Shown here piece by piece: positions 1-9,598 of a DNA stretch of 64,000 nucleotides; the first letter of the stretch is position 1; the number at the start of each line of letters is the position of its first letter. The notes beneath the pieces were generated by a model that ran no database searches, was not told the origin of the DNA, and saw only the letters and a program-made list of their open reading frames with translations. The position numbers and the translations under genes were made by a program. This stretch comes from CAYGZL01 sp964354345 (lineage in GTDB: Bacteria > Chloroflexota > Anaerolineae > Anaerolineales > UBA4823): positions 62,001-126,000 of the forward strand of contig CAYGZL010000146.1 of assembly GCA_964354345.1 (NCBI GenBank). Direction: 5' to 3'.

Positions 1-2241
1 GCCCAACTCTTCCCGGCGTCGCTGCGAAAACTCGGTCTCATCTCCAGTGAGTTCGCGCTCTTCGCGTGCAAGCTTTTCCCTCAGGGTGGCCAGGCGGTGT
101 TCATAAACCTCTGTAACCTCAACAATTTCCTGATCGCGGCGCTGGCGAGCTGCAGCGGAAGACTGGCGGCGGAAATCGGCCGGGGTGACTGTCGGACCAG
201 CATAGATTTTTAACGTCTCGTTCACCCGCAGAGAGATCTGGCTGGTGCGGTAAACCCAATCAAGGAAATCTTTCTCTAGGGCTTTGAGTAATTTCTCCTG
301 TGAGAGGGGTGCTTCAAGGGGACCGAAGAGTGCGCGCAGAGCAGGTTGATCATTCAGGCGAGGGGCGTCGAACGGGGCAGTGGAATAATCTTCCCAGTGG
401 ATCACGCCGCGCGGATCGGCATGGGTAACCAGGACCGCTAGTCGAGTTTCATAATCCAGGTTGAATTTTCTGTTCAGGAAACGCACACTCGCCTGGGCCA
501 GCAGACAGGGACGGTAGACAAGGCCCTGGCTTATGGCATCCTCGCGATACGATTGTCCGCTGACCCGAAATGCCTGGGAAAATTTCAGATTGTTGGGAAG
601 AAAATATTCAGTGATGCCCATTGGTACGAGCTGGCGTGTGGAGGTGGGCTGCTCAGTACCCGATTGCCAGGTTGATTTGATGATTGCAGGTTGGGCGCCT
701 GGCAGCGCTGCCGTTTGTGCGGTACTCGAAGCGACCTGTCCGGCAGTTGTGGCAGGAACCGTTCGAGGGGTCAGGGTCGGCGATGCGCTGGCTGGAGTGG
801 CTGGTTCAGGCGTAGATTTTTTGGAGAGAACGGCGCCGGCTAATTGATTCAGGGCAGGAATCTGCGTCCGGGTGAGCGGTCCAGCCAGGTAATTTATCGC
901 CCAGCGGGTTTGGAATAGCAGCGGTTGGTTGCCTGGTCCATCTGATCGATGGATATTGTGCAGCAGAAACACGCGTTTCGCCAGAGCGGAGATCAGGCGG
1001 TTATAGACATCCCGGTCGATTTCACCCGTTGCGCCTTGCAACCCATCTAACAGACGCTCTTTATCTTGTTCGGTCTGCAGTTTGCCAATCAACCAGGTAC
1101 CAGTATTGGAGAGGGCTTTATAGTCGAGGTCGACTGGGTTTTGAGTGACCAGAACCTGGCTGACTCCAAAGGCGCGTGCCTGTTTGAGCAAGCGGAGCAT
1201 GACCTGCTTAGAAGGTGGATTGCGAACCGGGGGCAGGTAACCGAATATTTCATCGAAATAGATGATCGCGCGGAGAGAGTTCGTACCCGCTTGAGCGCGC
1301 ATCCAGCTTTCTACAGTTGAGTAGAGCAGGGTAATAAAAAACATTCGCTCAGCATCGCTTAGGTGCGCCAGGTAGAACACACTGTGGCGTGGGCGTCCAT
1401 CTGGATGATACAGCAGGGTGGGGATATCCAGGGGCTGACCCTCGATCCAGGCCTGGAAAGCGGGAGCTGCCAGAATGTTATTCAATAACATTGCCAGGTT
1501 GAAGCGATCTTTTTCTGGGAAAAACGTGTTGATGTCGAAGACACCCAGGCGGCTGAAAGGCGGTTTCTGGGTTTGCATGATTAACTCACCCAGGTCGAGG
1601 TCGTATCCTTGACTCCAGGCATACTCAAAAATATTCGAGAGTAAAATATGCTCGCGGGAGCGCACTGGATCGACATCATCCATTCCGACCAGGCCTAATA
1701 AAGCAGTGACGGTCGAAGAAATTTTTTCACGCAGTAGTTCACGGTTCTCTTCCCATGGGATCGAGGGGGCTTTGAGTGAAGCCAGGATGCTGATCGGGAT
1801 GCCGGCATCTGAGCCAGGGGTATAAACAGCAAAATGGGCGGAGTCTTTCAAAGTACGGATCAGGTTTAGATCAATACCCCAATCCGTCAATCCCGTTCGC
1901 CAACGTTCGGCGGTTTCTGCGGCAAAAACCTCCATTGTTTTATCTGCGCGCCGGGCCTGATCAGGGTCCAGCCAGGGTTGGAAATCCTGTGGGGCCAGAT
2001 CGGGGAAATGCAGCAGCACGTTGGTGATATCGCCCATAGGGTCAATCATCAAGGCTGGAATATTATGTAAGGCAGCTTCTTCCAGGAGTGTGACACATAA
2101 ACCCGTTTTGCCAGAGCCGGTCATACCCACGACAATGGCGTGGGTATTGAGATCATCTGGATCATACAGAAGGGATTGCTGGGTAAGCTTTCCTTGTGTG
2201 GGATCAAAAACTCGGCCGAGGTAAAACTTCTTTGGGTCCAT
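1..2241 (-). CDS. HerA/FtsK-like ATP-binding protein, partial (C-terminus beyond left edge)
   Basis: The frame stays open from an ATG at 2241 to the left edge (747 codons visible), so the C-terminus is missing. Near residue 35 a Walker A loop reads GMTGSGKTGLC, followed by ALMIDPMGDITN, as in HerA/VirB4-type helicases with a DUF87-like fold. A Walker B-like AIIYFDEIFGYLPP lies near residue 325. A Ser/Thr/Pro/Ala-rich linker follows, and the visible end is a charged, probably coiled-coil region. The role is inferred to be DNA- or protein-translocating ATPase activity; no substrate is evident. An in-frame ATG at 2250 is an alternative start and neither has a clear ribosome binding site. It is divergent from the phosphodiester-glycosidase gene and shares the intergenic LexA-like palindrome with it. 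ATPase fold sure, exact role not. Confidence 0.8.
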   Translation of the reverse strand, partial: MDPKKFYLGRVFDPTQGKLTQQSLLYDPDDLNTHAIVVGMTGSGKTGLCVTLLEEAALHNIPALMIDPMGDITNVLLHFPDLAPQDFQPWLDPDQARRADKTMEVFAAETAERWRTGLTDWGIDLNLIRTLKDSAHFAVYTPGSDAGIPISILASLKAPSIPWEENRELLREKISSTVTALLGLVGMDDVDPVRSREHILLSNIFEYAWSQGYDLDLGELIMQTQKPPFSRLGVFDINTFFPEKDRFNLAMLLNNILAAPAFQAWIEGQPLDIPTLLYHPDGRPRHSVFYLAHLSDAERMFFITLLYSTVESWMRAQAGTNSLRAIIYFDEIFGYLPPVRNPPSKQVMLRLLKQARAFGVSQVLVTQNPVDLDYKALSNTGTWLIGKLQTEQDKERLLDGLQGATGEIDRDVYNRLISALAKRVFLLHNIHRSDGPGNQPLLFQTRWAINYLAGPLTRTQIPALNQLAGAVLSKKSTPEPATPASASPTLTPRTVPATTAGQVASSTAQTAALPGAQPAIIKSTWQSGTEQPTSTRQLVPMGITEYFLPNNLKFSQAFRVSGQSYREDAISQGLVYRPCLLAQASVRFLNRKFNLDYETRLAVLVTHADPRGVIHWEDYSTAPFDAPRLNDQPALRALFGPLEAPLSQEKLLKALEKDFLDWVYRTSQISLRVNETLKIYAGPTVTPADFRRQSSAAARQRRDQEIVEVTEVYEHRLATLREKLAREERELTGDETEFSQRRREELG

Positions 2242-2250
2242 TATTCTCAT

Positions 2251-2279
2251 TTGACAAAAAGTTAAAATCCTGCTATATT
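2251..2279 (+). promoter_or_regulatory. Sigma70-type promoter (TTGACA-N17-TATATT)
   Basis: TTGACA at 2251-2256, a 17-nt spacer and TATATT at 2274-2279 with a TG one base upstream (extended -10) point toward the glycosidase gene. The expected start point, about 2286, lies inside the palindrome at 2281-2296. On the opposite strand TATAAT (2277-2282) could serve the ATPase gene, with the palindrome just upstream of it. Confidence 0.6.
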
Positions 2280-2280
2280 A

Positions 2281-2296
2281 TAGAACATTAGTTCTA
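2281..2296. promoter_or_regulatory. LexA (SOS)-type operator palindrome
   Basis: TAGAAC-ATTA-GTTCTA is a perfect inverted repeat and contains GAAC-N4-GTTC. This is the LexA box core of Gram-positive bacteria, and the same type has been reported for the green nonsulfur bacterium Dehalococcoides. It overlaps the predicted transcription start of the downstream gene and the -10 region of the divergent ATPase gene, so a bound repressor could block both. Binding is inferred. Confidence 0.5.
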
Positions 2297-2301
2297 CCTA
2301 T

Positions 2302-2325
2302 CTCACAAAGGCAGCCGTTTGTGAG
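2302..2325 (+). other. Inverted repeat in 5' leader
   Basis: CTCACAAA and TTTGTGAG, separated by 8 nt, form an 8-bp stem in the leader of the phosphodiester-glycosidase gene, just downstream of the LexA-like box. It could be an mRNA hairpin or a second protein-binding palindrome. No U-tract follows, so it is not a terminator. Confidence 0.4.
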
Positions 2326-2363
2326 TCGATGCAATTGCGGAACTTGTGATCCGGCAGTATAAA

Positions 2364-3485
2364 ATGATGGTCGCCCAGGCGTTTTGGTTATTTTTCCGTG
2401 TCATGACTCTGGTTAGCTGGTTGAATTCTAGCCTGCTACAACCTGAACCATCGATTCCTGATGGCTTTAAATTAATTTTATCATCGCAGAGCAGTAGTTC
2501 TGATCCAGGTTTTTTACTTTATCAGAAGAATTATTCAAATGGAAGCCCTGATTTTGTACAAACCCTAAACTTGCACCAGGGCACAACTTTATTGCCGCTG
2601 CATGGTACCATTGTGGATCCAGGACTGGCTCAAGGGGTTTATGGGGGGAACAACCCATCGTTTAAGAAAAAAACTCTGCCGGATTATTGGCGGGAATTGG
2701 TGAACGCTGAACAAAATCCAGTATGTGTTTTCAACGGTCAATTTTTCTTTTTAAGCGATGACCCGACACATTTGCCGTTCCCCTTGAAAAAAGGTGGAAT
2801 GGTAATCAGTGATGGTTACGGATTAACGGATTTTCCGGATCAGAAATTAATGTTGGAAGTTTGGGCAAATTATGTGGATATCAAGCCGTTATCCCTTGAA
2901 GCATTTAATTCCTCTACAGCGCTGAATATTATCGCAGGATTGACCGAAGACGCTAATAAGCGCCCCACTCAATATACTGGTCGAACATTTGTCGGAATCG
3001 ATGATCGTGATGGCGATGGCCAGGCAGAAATTGTTTTGATATTCAACACACTTACTGCCCGGCAGAGCGATGCTGCAAAAACATTGCGTGAATTCGGCGC
3101 TGATAAAGTAATGATGCTCGATGGGGGTGGGTCGACTCAATTAATGTGTGAGGGGAATTGGTATGTCCGTTCTGATCGGTTGATCCCTCAGGCACTGGCG
3201 GTGGTTATCCGAAATGATGTTGAAACTATCCCCTTTTCTACTCCACAATTGAACGCAGCCAACGCGGAACCGCCTCCTCCTCCAGAACCGACTTCTATCG
3301 TTGCTCAAGCGATCGAAACCGCACTCCGTGCAGACAACCCTTCAATCATCACTCAGGCAAGTCCAGTAAATCTAAATATTACCGATGTGATATGGGTTCC
3401 GATATTTATCATTCCAATGTGTGTATTTGTCATGATATTTCTAAGTAAAGTACGCCAGGCATACAATGTAGAACAGCAGGAATGA
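2364..3485 (+). CDS. Phosphodiester glycosidase (NAGPA domain) membrane-anchored protein
   Basis: About 373 residues. An N-terminal hydrophobic segment acts as signal or anchor, and the central part matches the NAGPA / phosphodiester glycosidase family: GRTFVGID, then LREFGADKVMMLDGGGSTQ with the conserved DGGGS motif near residue 260. A second membrane helix (VPIFIIPMCVFVMIF) lies near the C-terminus after a Pro-rich stretch. The family hydrolyses phosphodiester-linked sugars (human uncovering enzyme, Bacillus YngK-like domains) and this one probably faces outside the cell. The ATG at 2364 is chosen over an in-frame GTG at 2346; neither has a good Shine-Dalgarno. It is preceded by a strong promoter overlapped by a LexA-like box, an unexpected regulator for this family. 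Confidence 0.8.
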   Translation: MMVAQAFWLFFRVMTLVSWLNSSLLQPEPSIPDGFKLILSSQSSSSDPGFLLYQKNYSNGSPDFVQTLNLHQGTTLLPLHGTIVDPGLAQGVYGGNNPSFKKKTLPDYWRELVNAEQNPVCVFNGQFFFLSDDPTHLPFPLKKGGMVISDGYGLTDFPDQKLMLEVWANYVDIKPLSLEAFNSSTALNIIAGLTEDANKRPTQYTGRTFVGIDDRDGDGQAEIVLIFNTLTARQSDAAKTLREFGADKVMMLDGGGSTQLMCEGNWYVRSDRLIPQALAVVIRNDVETIPFSTPQLNAANAEPPPPPEPTSIVAQAIETALRADNPSIITQASPVNLNITDVIWVPIFIIPMCVFVMIFLSKVRQAYNVEQQE

Positions 3486-3571
3486 TGATCCAGGCGAGTA
3501 CACCAAATGGCAGCAGATGATCTTTTTGGGATATTTATCTCTCTTCACTGATCAAGGAACGGCAAATAAGC

Positions 3572-4807
3572 TCAGACTGGCGAGGATTTCTCTTCTGACA
3601 GACAGCAGATCACAATTGGTTTCCCGTCCAGATGGGTTAAGAAAATTACTCTTTCGACCGCGGGTTCACTTACAGGTGGTTTTAACCGAAGTTCCCGAAT
3701 CAGGGCTTCGGGTTGAAGCGGCGAGCCTCGTTTTTTAACCGTCACCCGATTCACGTGTCGGGCATGTAATTCGCTGCGCAGGCGTTTCAGGCTGAAGGGA
3801 AACCATGCTTCTACTGGCCAGGCGCGCGCGAAAGGTGTTGATACCCGGCGATCGGCGGTCAGGTAGGCGATGTCGGTATCGAGCTGACCAGCCTCGAGTT
3901 GCTCAGCCAGGTGACGCACCAGCCCGGCGCGCAGGATGGCCGGATCTGGCTCGTAAAGGAAACCGCCAGGGGTGCGCAGAAGGGGCAACGACTTTGAACG
4001 GTTGGACAGTTCATGGCGGAATTGTGGCTCTGAAACCGCCAGCGAATGTGGACCGGGCAGTAACGTCGCGCGGTGGTGAGTCGTTTTCAGAGGCCCAAAC
4101 CAGAGCACGGCTTCTTTCAACTCCCCCCGCAGCGAGATAAATTCAATTTCCGCAGCGTAGGATGATAATTCCTCTAAATCTACTCCTGGTGATGTTTTCA
4201 CGCCCAACGCCGGGAAATGCTGTAACCATTGCCTGATAACCACCAACGGCGGTTGATAATCATGGATGGAGAAGGCGCGTTTGCCTGCTGCGCGTCGTGC
4301 CGGGTCAAAGAAAAGGGCCAGATATGGATGAGAAACTGGCAGGGCAACCCGCAGATCCGCCTGGAGAAACACGGAAGCGGCAAAAAGCTCTAATGCTCTC
4401 AGGTTTGCCTGGGCCATCGCCAGGCGAAGCGGATCCCGGTCGATTCCCAGGGTTGGGGCGAGGGAAGCCATGTGGATCGTATCGCTACCGATCGAGCATC
4501 CCAGGTCGAGCAGGAGTGGAAAAGGTTGGTAGCGTTGAGCTCGATAGGCTGAAACCTCCCAAGATGAAGCTTGTTCCATTGCTTCACGAGTGAAGTACAT
4601 CTGGCTGGCAAACGGGAATTTGGTGGCAGCCTCCTGGCGTAAAATAGCTGTCTCCAGGGCTGCCTGGGCCAGATCTTTCGGGAAGCGCCGGATGAGCCTG
4701 GCCAAGTGCTGGAGGAAATTGTCTTCCCGCGGCGCCATTCCCTCGGCTGCCCTCAGGGCTTCCTGACCCCAAGCTGTGAGCAAGGTTTTAAATGCCTGTA
4801 GATCCAC
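3572..4807 (-). CDS. Class I SAM-dependent methyltransferase with THUMP-like C-terminal domain
   Basis: 411 residues from a GTG start that lies 12 nt after the stop of the oxidoreductase gene upstream, so the two are co-transcribed. SAM-binding motif I is LLDLGCSIGSDTIHMA near residue 100, followed by the acidic LGIDRDPLRLAMA and, in the motif IV position, FFDPARRA. This layout plus a C-terminal region with TVKKRGSPLQPEALIREL fits the family of putative methyltransferases with a THUMP-like domain. The substrate is not known; RNA or protein is plausible from the THUMP-like part. Alternative start codons a few residues in cannot be excluded. Confidence 0.8.
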   Translation of the reverse strand: MDLQAFKTLLTAWGQEALRAAEGMAPREDNFLQHLARLIRRFPKDLAQAALETAILRQEAATKFPFASQMYFTREAMEQASSWEVSAYRAQRYQPFPLLLDLGCSIGSDTIHMASLAPTLGIDRDPLRLAMAQANLRALELFAASVFLQADLRVALPVSHPYLALFFDPARRAAGKRAFSIHDYQPPLVVIRQWLQHFPALGVKTSPGVDLEELSSYAAEIEFISLRGELKEAVLWFGPLKTTHHRATLLPGPHSLAVSEPQFRHELSNRSKSLPLLRTPGGFLYEPDPAILRAGLVRHLAEQLEAGQLDTDIAYLTADRRVSTPFARAWPVEAWFPFSLKRLRSELHARHVNRVTVKKRGSPLQPEALIRELRLKPPVSEPAVERVIFLTHLDGKPIVICCLSEEKSSPV

Positions 4808-4819
4808 AGGTTAATTGTA

Positions 4820-6126
<1,307 letters not shown>

Positions 6127-6130
<4 letters not shown>

Positions 6131-7173
6131 GGCGAAACAGTTGTCTCGTTTTCTTGGTTCATTTTTTCGATGTTGGCGCCCCATTTCACGCCTTCGCGCG
6201 CCAGGAAATAGGCGCCCAAAATCGTGATCGGTACCCACAGGGCGATATGCAGCACGATCGTATAGCCGGTGGCAATGGCAGTCGTAACTTTGTACCCCTC
6301 CAGGACGGCGATTCCGGGTGCATCAAACGTTCCCACATACCCCGGCGCAGCCGGCAACGTAGTGGCCAGGTTGACGATACCGTTCATAAGCATTAAAGCG
6401 AAGAAACTGACCTGGAATGGAAAGGCATGCATCACAAACCAGTATTTACCAGTTTCCAGCAGCCAGATCACCACAGAGGTGAGGAACACCATTAAGACAT
6501 CCAAAGGTGAACGCAATGACTCCAGGCCGCCCAAAAACCGGTTGGTGACTCCCAGGACTTTTTCGCGCCAGCGCAATGGAAGCAATCGGTTGATCAGAGC
6601 TAACACGAGTTTTTCGGTTGGATGAGGAAACATCGCCGCCAGTAGAAAGATCGCCAGGGCGCCGAAGAAAGCGACGCTGCCCCAGATGGCGATCTCCTGG
6701 ATGCCTACTTTCCAGCGACCGATGCTGATGGATACCTGGGTCAGAAGAGATAGTTCAGCCAGGTTCACAAAAATGAAGGCCAACATGACTACCCCATCGA
6801 AAATGCGCTCCACAATGATGGTGGCCAGGGAAGCTGAAATGGGAACATTTTCCCGGCGTTTGAGTACAACCGCGCGCAGGACTTCGCCAGCCCGTGCGGG
6901 GTAAATATTGTTGCCCATGTAACCGATGGCTACGATCGGAAACATCACCCGGGTCGGGATGGGTTTGATTGGTCGCAGTAAATAATGCCAGCGCCAGGCA
7001 CGCGCCCATACACCCAGGAAATAGACCGCCACACCGGGAAGCAGCCAGAGATAATTGGCGTTTTTCAGCGCTGACCAAAAATCGACCCATTCCAGTTTGC
7101 GTACGATGAAGTATAGGAAAATAAGGCTGATCACAACACCCAGCCAAAACTGCCATTTTTTCATGGCATTCAT
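6127..7173 (-). CDS. Flippase-like / LPG synthase transmembrane domain protein (UPF0104)
   Basis: 348 residues with about eight predicted membrane helices and the family motifs AGEVLRAVVLKRREN and PAAPGYVGTFDAP, characteristic of the lysylphosphatidylglycerol synthase transmembrane family (UPF0104 / AglD-like). These proteins are thought to move lipids across the membrane or to accept lipid-linked substrates. The ATG at 7173 is supported by GGAGG seven bases upstream. It is the first gene of a three-gene operon with the FAD oxidoreductase (4-nt overlap) and the methyltransferase. Confidence 0.85.
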
Positions 7174-7243
7174 TCTACCACCTCCGGTTATGATTCTGGG
7201 GTTGCAGGAGGGTATAATTATTGCGGAGCAATGGTTCTGAACG

Positions 7244-8695
7244 ATGAAACGATGGCAATGGTTAATTGTTGTAGTCCTGATCCTGGCTGTGGCTATCAGC
7301 CTGGTCTATTTATGGCAGTCACCACGCCTGGTAGATTTTACTCCGGCGGATGGAGCGCTGGATGTCCAGGCGAACAGCGAGTTGCAGATAACTTTTTCAG
7401 CGCCCATGCAAACGGTCTCCGTTCAAACCCGTTTGACCATAATTCCTGCTCAAAGGGGCTCTTTTCGCTGGCAAGATAAAACACTCACCTTTACGCCGGA
7501 CCAGTTATGGCCGGCCGGACAAGAAATCCGTGTGCGCCTGGCAAGTGGCGCACAGTCAACGGGGTTGTTTGGATTGGCGTTAAATCGGGAGGTGAACTGG
7601 TCATTTCGGATTGGCCAACCACGCCTGGTGTATTTATATCCCACCAATGGACCGGCGAATCTGTATCTGCTTACGTTACCGACCGGAGCGGTTGAGCCAG
7701 GCGCGCCGCAGCGTTTGACTGACAGCGTGACCGGTATCCAGGATTATTCGGTCACCTTGGATGGAAGGGCTATCTATTTCAGTGTTCGGAATACAACCGA
7801 GAGTAGCGCGATCTACCGCATGGATCTGATGCCTTTCAAACCACCTCAACCGGTTACCCTGATCCTGGAATGTCCAAAGGCTTTGTGTCGTTCTCCGGTT
7901 GTTTCACCGCAAGGCGATTATCTGGCTTTTGAGCGAACGGCTTTTCTGGGCAGCGATCAAACGACTTACCCTCAGGTTTGGTTGGCGCCAATGGTGGTAG
8001 ATGAAGAGTCTGGCAAATTGTCACTGGACAGGTTGCCAACTCCGGTAATCGACGTTTTGGGGAACGATAGTTCCACTCACCAAACTTTACAACCCGATTG
8101 GTCAGCCGATGGATGGCTGACCTATTATGACTCCAATCTTAAGGTCTTTATACTGGTCAATCCGCGCAGCGCAGAGTCTCAGCAGTTTGCTAACCAAACT
8201 GGCCAGCCGGGGAGTTGGAATCCGAGCGGGAAGGATTATGTCGTCTCAGAAATTAACATCTCGGAAAGCGCAAATCCGACAATTGTTCCGGACGCGAATT
8301 CGTTCGGAAACAGCCACCTGATTCGCTTTACCCGATCGGATGGATCAATGCAGGATTTAACCCACGCAGAGGATTTAGAAGATACCGCACCCGCCTATTC
8401 GTTGGACGGCGCTTACCTGGCATTTGCTCGAAAATACCTGGATGTCATGCGTTGGACACCCGGGCGACAGCTTTGGGTGATGCAGGCTGACGGCGAGGGA
8501 GCCAGGCCCTTAACCAGCGACCCTTATTACAATTATTTTGATTTTTCCTGGAGCCCCACGAGCGCCTGGATTGCGTGTGTCCGTTTCAACCAGACAGTTC
8601 CGACTGAACCCACAGAGTTATGGGTCGTAGATCCATTGACAGGCCGGGGTTTGCGCCTGGTGGTGGGAGGCTATGCACCGCAATGGATTCCTTGA
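7244..8695 (+). CDS. Exported Ig-like (Big_5) plus TolB-like beta-propeller protein
   Basis: 483 residues. A single N-terminal hydrophobic segment (LIVVVLILAVAISLVYLW) anchors or exports it. Residues about 30-125 read as a Big_5 type Ig-like domain (FTPADGALDVQANSELQITF, then SAPM). The rest contains repeating propeller blades with signatures such as ISPQG/SPDG-like VVSPQGDYLAF, PDWSADGWLTYYDS and FSWSPTSAWIACVR, as in TolB/WD40-like proteins. Function is not known; binding or scaffolding at the cell surface is likely. A TATAAT at 7213-7218 is 25 nt upstream of the ATG and no strong ribosome binding site is visible. Confidence 0.75.
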   Translation: MKRWQWLIVVVLILAVAISLVYLWQSPRLVDFTPADGALDVQANSELQITFSAPMQTVSVQTRLTIIPAQRGSFRWQDKTLTFTPDQLWPAGQEIRVRLASGAQSTGLFGLALNREVNWSFRIGQPRLVYLYPTNGPANLYLLTLPTGAVEPGAPQRLTDSVTGIQDYSVTLDGRAIYFSVRNTTESSAIYRMDLMPFKPPQPVTLILECPKALCRSPVVSPQGDYLAFERTAFLGSDQTTYPQVWLAPMVVDEESGKLSLDRLPTPVIDVLGNDSSTHQTLQPDWSADGWLTYYDSNLKVFILVNPRSAESQQFANQTGQPGSWNPSGKDYVVSEINISESANPTIVPDANSFGNSHLIRFTRSDGSMQDLTHAEDLEDTAPAYSLDGAYLAFARKYLDVMRWTPGRQLWVMQADGEGARPLTSDPYYNYFDFSWSPTSAWIACVRFNQTVPTEPTELWVVDPLTGRGLRLVVGGYAPQWIP

Positions 8696-8795
8696 TGACG
8701 GTGGTAAAATTAAGCAGAATTGTGCATCTCTGTTACAGAGTTGCCAAAAATCTGTTAAAATAACATAAGCAATAACTGACTTCTATGGATTGAAT

Positions 8796-9554
8796 ATGGA
8801 CGATAAAGAGACCCCGAAAAATGTGATTGATTCTTACCGACGCCGTCAACAAGCGGCACGCCGGGCGCCGATCGTCATTGGCGTGGCGGTTGTGCTGTTG
8901 GTTGCCGGGGCTGCTTTATTGATCTTCTGGCTGCTGGGGCCGAACAAGCCGCAGATCAAACTGTTCACGACGCCAACTTCAACTGCGACCGAGACAGCGA
9001 CTTTAACACCAATCCCAACCAAAACCGCAACGGCTACTGTTACTGTCACTGTAACGCCGACTTTGACGCCCACTTCCTCGCCTACTATGCCCGGCCCCTT
9101 CCTGTACCAGGTGTTGGAAGGCGACAGTTGTTATACGATTTCCCAGAAGTTCAAGGTTGACCTCGGGCTGCTCATCGTGATTAACAATTTAGATCCCACT
9201 TGCCCGATCCAGGCGGGATTAAAAATCACCATCCCGGGTCCGGATACGCAGTTGCCTACCGAAACGCCATTGCCGCCCAACCTGAAGGCCGGAACGAAGA
9301 TTGTTTACCGGGTCATGGTTAACGATTCGTTAGGCTCGATTGCATTAAAGTTCAACTCGACGGTAGAGGCGATCAAGAAAGAGAATAATATTACCAACGA
9401 GAATGAAATTCTGGTCGGGCAGGAATTGTCAGTCCCGGTTAACATCGTGACCCCGGTGCCGTCTAGCACGCCCATTAAGCCGTCGCCGACTGGTCCAACG
9501 CCAACGTCAACGCGGGCGGTCATCAATACGCCAACTGCGACTAAAAAGCCGTAG
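8796..9554 (+). CDS. Membrane-anchored protein with two LysM domains
   Basis: 252 residues. A short basic cytoplasmic end is followed by a membrane helix (IVIGVAVVLLVAGAALLIFW), a Thr/Pro/Ala-rich spacer, a LysM domain at about residues 105-148 (YQVLEGDSCYTISQKF), and a second at about 170-215 (YRVMVNDSLGSIALKFN). A Thr/Pro-rich tail ends the protein. LysM binds N-acetylglucosamine-containing polymers such as peptidoglycan, so it probably ties the membrane to the wall or the outer surface. The ATG at 8796 is used rather than an in-frame TTG two codons earlier. The promoter TGTTAAAAT at 8753-8761 has an extended -10. It converges on ftsK with a 44-nt gap. Confidence 0.85.
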   Translation: MDDKETPKNVIDSYRRRQQAARRAPIVIGVAVVLLVAGAALLIFWLLGPNKPQIKLFTTPTSTATETATLTPIPTKTATATVTVTVTPTLTPTSSPTMPGPFLYQVLEGDSCYTISQKFKVDLGLLIVINNLDPTCPIQAGLKITIPGPDTQLPTETPLPPNLKAGTKIVYRVMVNDSLGSIALKFNSTVEAIKKENNITNENEILVGQELSVPVNIVTPVPSSTPIKPSPTGPTPTSTRAVINTPTATKKP

Positions 9555-9598
9555 CGGCTGATTCATTCAATCAAGTTGCGGCCCACGGTACGGCTTGT

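Noticed and set aside
2302..2325. TCACAAA...TTTGTGA as a CRP site
   Set aside because: The half-sites are in the reverse order to TGTGA-N6-TCACA and the spacing is wrong.
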